64,000 bases of DNA from Cymodocea nodosa (lineage: Eukaryota > Streptophyta > Magnoliopsida > Alismatales > Cymodoceaceae), in assembly GCA_036874045.1 (NCBI GenBank), contig JAZBRI010000008.1, forward strand, positions 9,997,001-10,061,000. The letters are read 5' to 3'. Below are positions 59,816 through 64,000 of this stretch, one piece after another. A model generated the notes under the pieces. The model worked only from the letters and a program-made list of their open reading frames with translations. It was not told where the DNA came from and did no database searches. Position 1 is the first letter of the stretch, and the number at the start of each line of letters is the position of its first letter. The position numbers were made by a program, and so were the translations under genes.

Positions 59816-60303
59816 TGTTTAGAATGAAAAAGTGCATATTATTAACGGTTAAATGATGGTTAATTGCATAATATTTAGCTTATCATATGAGAATTAAGCC
59901 ATTATGTTATAATTGTACTATTATATGCTTTAATTGAAGAATCTACTTAATTTTGGGGAATTAATGTTAATTTAGTACATTTATGAACTGTCGATAAGTT
60001 GCAAGCTGTGAAATTCTTAAATATCCGAATTTTCTGATATTTCAGACAGTTATGTTTAACAGACCGAATATGTATCAGATAGTTATGTTTAAATTGCCAA
60101 ACAATTATGTTTAGAGAGAATATTTTATTTCCAAATGTACACGTGTTGAGATCTGGTAGATTTACTTAAGTTATAACTCGTTAAGTTAGCATAACTGTAC
60201 GCGTTGAGTTGCTATATTGAACATTAAGGCAACGTGTTAGGTTAGCGTTATAAACTTAAGTTGTTATTTTTTGCACGTGTTTTATAGTTAAATCAACGAA
60301 GAA

Positions 60304-60335
60304 AGTCCGTTGAGTTATCTATAACTCCACGGACT
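60304..60335. repeat. Hairpin in the E LTR (14-base arms, 13 of 14 paired)
   Basis: AGTCCGTTGAGTTA, loop TCTA, TAACTCCACGGACT. Confidence 0.85.
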
Positions 60336-61382
60336 ATATATTTTCTAAAATGCCATTGTAGTGGTTGCAGAATAGAAAGTTGGAAGGAAAAACCACGTTT
60401 GCACGTATCATGCAGGAATTCAATCGCGTAGGGAGAAAGAAATCATCGTCGTTGATCTGAAGGAAGGAAATCCAACCGACCATTCAAGTAGAAGCAGTTA
60501 CTACTAAAGAAATATAAAAGAAAAGAAGAAAAAAGAAGAAGGGTGTGTGATCAATGGACGACCAGTGTATACAGAGGAGGAGCACCGAGCTTTCTACAGA
60601 CAGTATTGGCGATTCTCTGAAGTATCACACCAACCATCGTTATCACCACCATAATCACCAATCATCGGAGGTTTGTGAGGACACTTGCCTGATGTCGGGT
60701 CGATTCCGAGCCAAACACAGTGCCTGACAACCATTGTGAGGAGTGATCGCGTCGTGGAAAGGGAAGACATTTTCACCAAGCGCCGAATCATATTTCAGGA
60801 GATTGTAAAGCTTTTAGCCTTGGCTTCGGGTTGATGCCTGTATGCTGAAGAGGAGATCATCTTGCAATTCTGGACTCGCGATTCTATAGGGAGAGGAGAT
60901 AGAATTGTAAGTGGTTTAATTTTCAGTGGTGTAATCGCGTTGCAAGTAGTGTCGAAAGTATTACTATCAAGTGAGATTACTTTACATTTCACATTTCGCC
61001 CATTTCCATGTTCACATCAAAATAAAAATACCAAAAACAATTTATCTTTGTTTGTATGTTGTATTTGAGTGTTGTATTGTTTGTGTTGTATCGTGATTAA
61101 TGTTATCTGTATCAGTTTTATGATTGTTTTATATTAGTTTTAATTTTACAGTTTACTGAAATTGGTTCGTACAAAAAACTTAAAGATTTTAATGGTGACT
61201 GTTTGAATCATCTGAATGTTAGTATTGCTTAATGATAAATCCAATGTTAACTAGCATTAAAAAGCTTAATTGATGTTATTTACAATCTGTGGAATCGCCC
61301 AATGGTTGGCCGAATTCCTCTGTAAATAGCAGTATTATAAAGAAGAGACAGGCTCGTGGAGTTAACTTAAGTCCACGAGGAT

Positions 61383-61414
61383 AGTTCGTTGAGTTATCCA
61401 TAACTCAACGAACT
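61383..61414. repeat. Perfect 14-base-arm hairpin in the E LTR
   Basis: AGTTCGTTGAGTTA, loop TCCA, then the exact reverse complement of the arm. A further imperfect copy follows at about 61417-61444. Confidence 0.9.
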
Positions 61415-61717
61415 TAGTCCGTTGAGTTAACTGTAACTCAACAGAGTGCTTATTGAATATAAATTTGAATTGTTCACAATCAAACATTTCTTAAATTCGT
61501 CAGCAATTCCCTATGGGATCGACCTGTACTTGCACACTGATACAATAGACATTGTGCACTTGCAATTAAAGTACAAATTGGAATTAATATCTAAATTGTA
61601 TTAAAGGTTGTTTGTTTACTTCTAAAAGAAAGAATAGGCATAAAGATAAATTAACTAAGTAAAAATAGAAGTAACAAATCCAAGTTTTTCTAATGTAGTG
61701 CTGGGAAAACCCAAACA

Positions 61718-63278
61718 GTCATCAATAGTCAACATTTGTGGTGCTTATTCATTTGTTTCCTTACTAGAACCTATGAAAATTGAAGATGCCTTAGAAGATG
61801 AATTTTGGTTTTTAGCTATGCAAGATGAGCTAAATCAATTTATAAGAAATGAGGTATGGGATCTAGTTCCACCACTTGAAATCAATCCATAATAGGAACA
61901 AGGTAGGCATTTAGAAATAAAGTAGATTAGGATGGACATATATTTAAAAATAAAGCTAAGTTAGTTGCTCAAGGTTACAGGCAAGAGGAAGGAATTGACT
62001 ATGATTAAACATTTGCTCCTATTGCTAGATTAGAATCAATACGAATTTTGTTAGCATATGCTTGCTATATGGATTTCAAATTATATCAAATGGATGTTAA
62101 GACTGGTTTTTTAAATAGATATATAAAAGAAGAAGTTTATGTAAAACAACCTCTAGGTTTTGAAGATTCAAAACATCCAAAGTATGTTTACAAGCTTAGA
62201 AAGGCACTATATGGCCTTAAACAAGCCCCTAGGTCTTGGTATGAGAGATTATCTAAATTTCTTATGGAAAAACGGTATTCTATGGGAAAGGCAGATCACA
62301 CTCTTTTTATCAAGAAGGTTAAAAAATATATATTAGTAGTTCAAATCTATGTAGATGACATTATATTTGGAGCAACAAATGATAAATTAGTTGAGTCTTT
62401 TTCGAAAGATATGACTAATCAATTTGAAATGAGTATGATGGGTGAACTATCATTTTTCCTAAGCTTACAAATTAAGCAGTTAGAATAGGGTACTTTTATT
62501 TCACAAAAAAAATATACTCAAGATTTATTAAAGAGGTTTGGGTTAGACAACACTAAAACAAAGAATACACCAATGAGTACTATCACTAAGTTGGATAAAG
62601 ATGATTCTGGAAAAACCATAGATATAAAACAATATAGAAGTATGATTGGTTCATTACTTTATTTAACAACTAGCCGACTAGATATTATGTTTAGTGTGTA
62701 CTTGTGCTAGATATCAATCTAATCCTAAAGAATCACACCTACTTGCTGTTAAACAAATTTTTAAATATCTATTAGGAACCATCAATTTTGGATTGTTTTA
62801 CTTTAAACATAGTTCTTTAAATTTAATAGGTTATAATGATGCTGATTTCACAGGATGTAAGTTTGAAAGAAAAAGCACTAGTGACACTTGTCAATTATTA
62901 AGAAATTCTTTAGTGTCATGGTTTAACAAAAAGCAAAATTCTGTAGCATTATCTATAGCTCCTGCACTTTGCTGTGTGCAAATCTTGTGGATCAGACAAA
63001 CTTTAAAAGATTTTAATTTAGCCTATGAACCAACTAACATTTTTTGTGATAGTAGTTCTACAATAAGTTTGTCTAAAAATCCTGTCTTACATTCACAAGC
63101 TAAACATATAGAAGTTCGACATCATTTTCTAAGGGATAATGTTATAAAAGGAAAAATAGTATTAAATTTTTTTCCTACCATAGAACAATTAGCAAATCTA
63201 TTTATAAAACCCTTAGATGAGAATACCTTTTCAAATTTACGATTATAACTTGGTATCTGTAGGTTATCTGATATTTAA
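61718..63278 (+). pseudogene. pol: RT and RNase H of pol, element D (second part)
   Basis: RT from [76 protein letters not shown]. RNase H: CARYQSNPKESHLLAVKQ, IFCDSSSTISLSKNPVLH, AKHIEVRHHFLRDN and the ending LGICRLSDI. Stops near 61890, 61930, 62007 and 62486, and a frameshift near 62694. The SALSTTEAEY-type RNase H segment has a small deletion (VALSIAPAL). Confidence 0.9.
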
Positions 63279-64000
63279 ATTGTCTTATTCATTGCATAAC
63301 ATTTTGGTTTGTTATAAAGTAGCTTTAGAATTTAATTTCTTTATTAAAAGAAAAACTCAAAATATCTATTTTAGAATTATTATTTATTAATAGTTAAGAA
63401 TTTATGAAAATCTGATTTTTATTGAAGTCAATTTATTTAAGAAAAATTTGAAAAATGTTACTTAAGGGAAGTTGATTTAATTCAATATGTGTGCCAATTG
63501 TATTTTTGTTACTTATGTATACGCCATTATAGAGATTTTAACTAGAAAATACATAGAAAATATGTACCATTTATTAAAGGAAAGTTATTAACATACTTTT
63601 AGAAAAATTAAGTCTTGTAGTTGCCTCTTATTCAATTTACTATATTGTTTTATTGTTTGTCTGCAATTGCTTGAGTAATTAAGTCCGTTGGGGGATCTTA
63701 AACCCTAGTCACTTGAACTAACTGGTTTGGGATGTGCTGATTGAAAACTTATTTTACAAGTAATTCAGATTCTATTTAATATAAAAAAAAAGAAAAAAAG
63801 AGAGGAGGTTACTTGTTCTCACTTATCATTGAGTAATTAGTTATCTTTCCCCTAAGTAAGAGATTGTGTTTATGTAAAAAGATGATATTGTGGGAGGTAA
63901 TACATAAAATACAAAACTAAAAAAAAGGGGGCAATGTACTCAAGTTTAGTTTATTTTATAGGTGTTATAACAATTCTACCATAATCTATGCATATAATCT
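63279..64000 (+). other. 3' noncoding region of element D
   Basis: AT-rich, noncoding. 63280-63725 matches C-prime 19431-19892. From about 63800, text such as TTACTTGTTCTCAC and TTTCCCCTAAGTAAG followed by GGAGGTAATA resembles the internal region of element G (about 5627-5725). No polypurine tract or LTR reached. Confidence 0.6.

Larger units (their letters stand above)
59816..61717 (+). mobile_element. Solo LTR of the E (Athila-like) family in pol of D
   Basis: 1902 bp, TGTTTAGAATG to CCAAACA, flanked by GTCAT on both sides (59811-59815, 61718-61722). No primer site or internal sequence. It contains the hairpins at 60304-60335 and 61383-61414. Open frames within it (60594-60791, 60862-61068) have no support as genes. 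Confidence 0.95.
55863..64000 (+). mobile_element. Ty1/copia element D (3' end beyond the window)
   Basis: 5' LTR, tRNA-Met primer site, gag, pol (split by a solo E LTR) and 3' noncoding DNA. It is inserted in C-prime, a member of the same family, in the opposite orientation. The 3' LTR is not in the window; the flanking CCTAG (55858-55862) should recur after it. Confidence 0.85.

Overview
The window is transposon-filled DNA from a flowering plant, probably one with a large, AT-rich genome. I see no intact host gene, tRNA gene, CRISPR array or bacterial feature. Nearly every base can be assigned to LTR retrotransposons nested in one another. All coding regions are broken by stops and frameshifts. 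Plant origin is supported by the Ty1/copia primer sites TGGTATCAGAG(C) next to 1.3-1.9 kb LTRs, an Athila-type gag, an Athila-type primer site, and a retroposon whose 5S rRNA-like head resembles plant 5S. I cannot name the species.

Layout. (1) 1-1097 and 14145-15310, minus strand: an old Athila ORF-1-like gene, split by (2) a 13 kb inverted-dimer insertion (1098-14139) of a non-autonomous LTR element ('G'), flanked by the duplication TATGG. (3) 15603-19430: an Athila-like Ty3/gypsy remnant ('E-prime') with gag, a pol deletion and a 3' LTR. (4) 19431-20691 and 55079-55862, minus strand: a Ty1/copia element ('C-prime') split by (5) a 34 kb tandem Ty1/copia composite 'A' (20697-55078; LTR-internal-LTR-internal-LTR) flanked by AAAAG. 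The second unit of A contains a truncated reverse E-type LTR (34070-36011) holding a 5S-derived SINE-like retroposon (35583-35998), a complete Ty1/copia element 'B' (37535-46253, duplication TGCTT) and a solo G LTR (50536-52711, ACAGA/ATAGA). (6) 55863 to the end: a Ty1/copia element 'D', of the C-prime family, inserted in C-prime and itself carrying a solo E LTR (59816-61717, GTCAT).

The copia elements A, B and D have Sirevirus-like gag features (a WDD..VCF segment and one zinc knuckle; a long coiled-coil tail in A and B). Element A also carries a third gene after pol, related to Athila ORF-1-type proteins, and about 1 kb of noncoding DNA shared with the Athila-like element E-prime, which points to exchange between Ty1/copia and Ty3/gypsy elements.

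The most unusual signals are: the inverted-dimer insertion; the third gene and noncoding module shared by a copia and an Athila-like element; the 5S-rRNA-headed, poly(A)-tailed retroposon with internal tandem repeats; and a 12-13 base motif (TTTCGGATAGTTA / CTCGTTAAGTTA types), often in hairpin pairs, that recurs in LTRs or internal DNA of every family here whatever its lineage.
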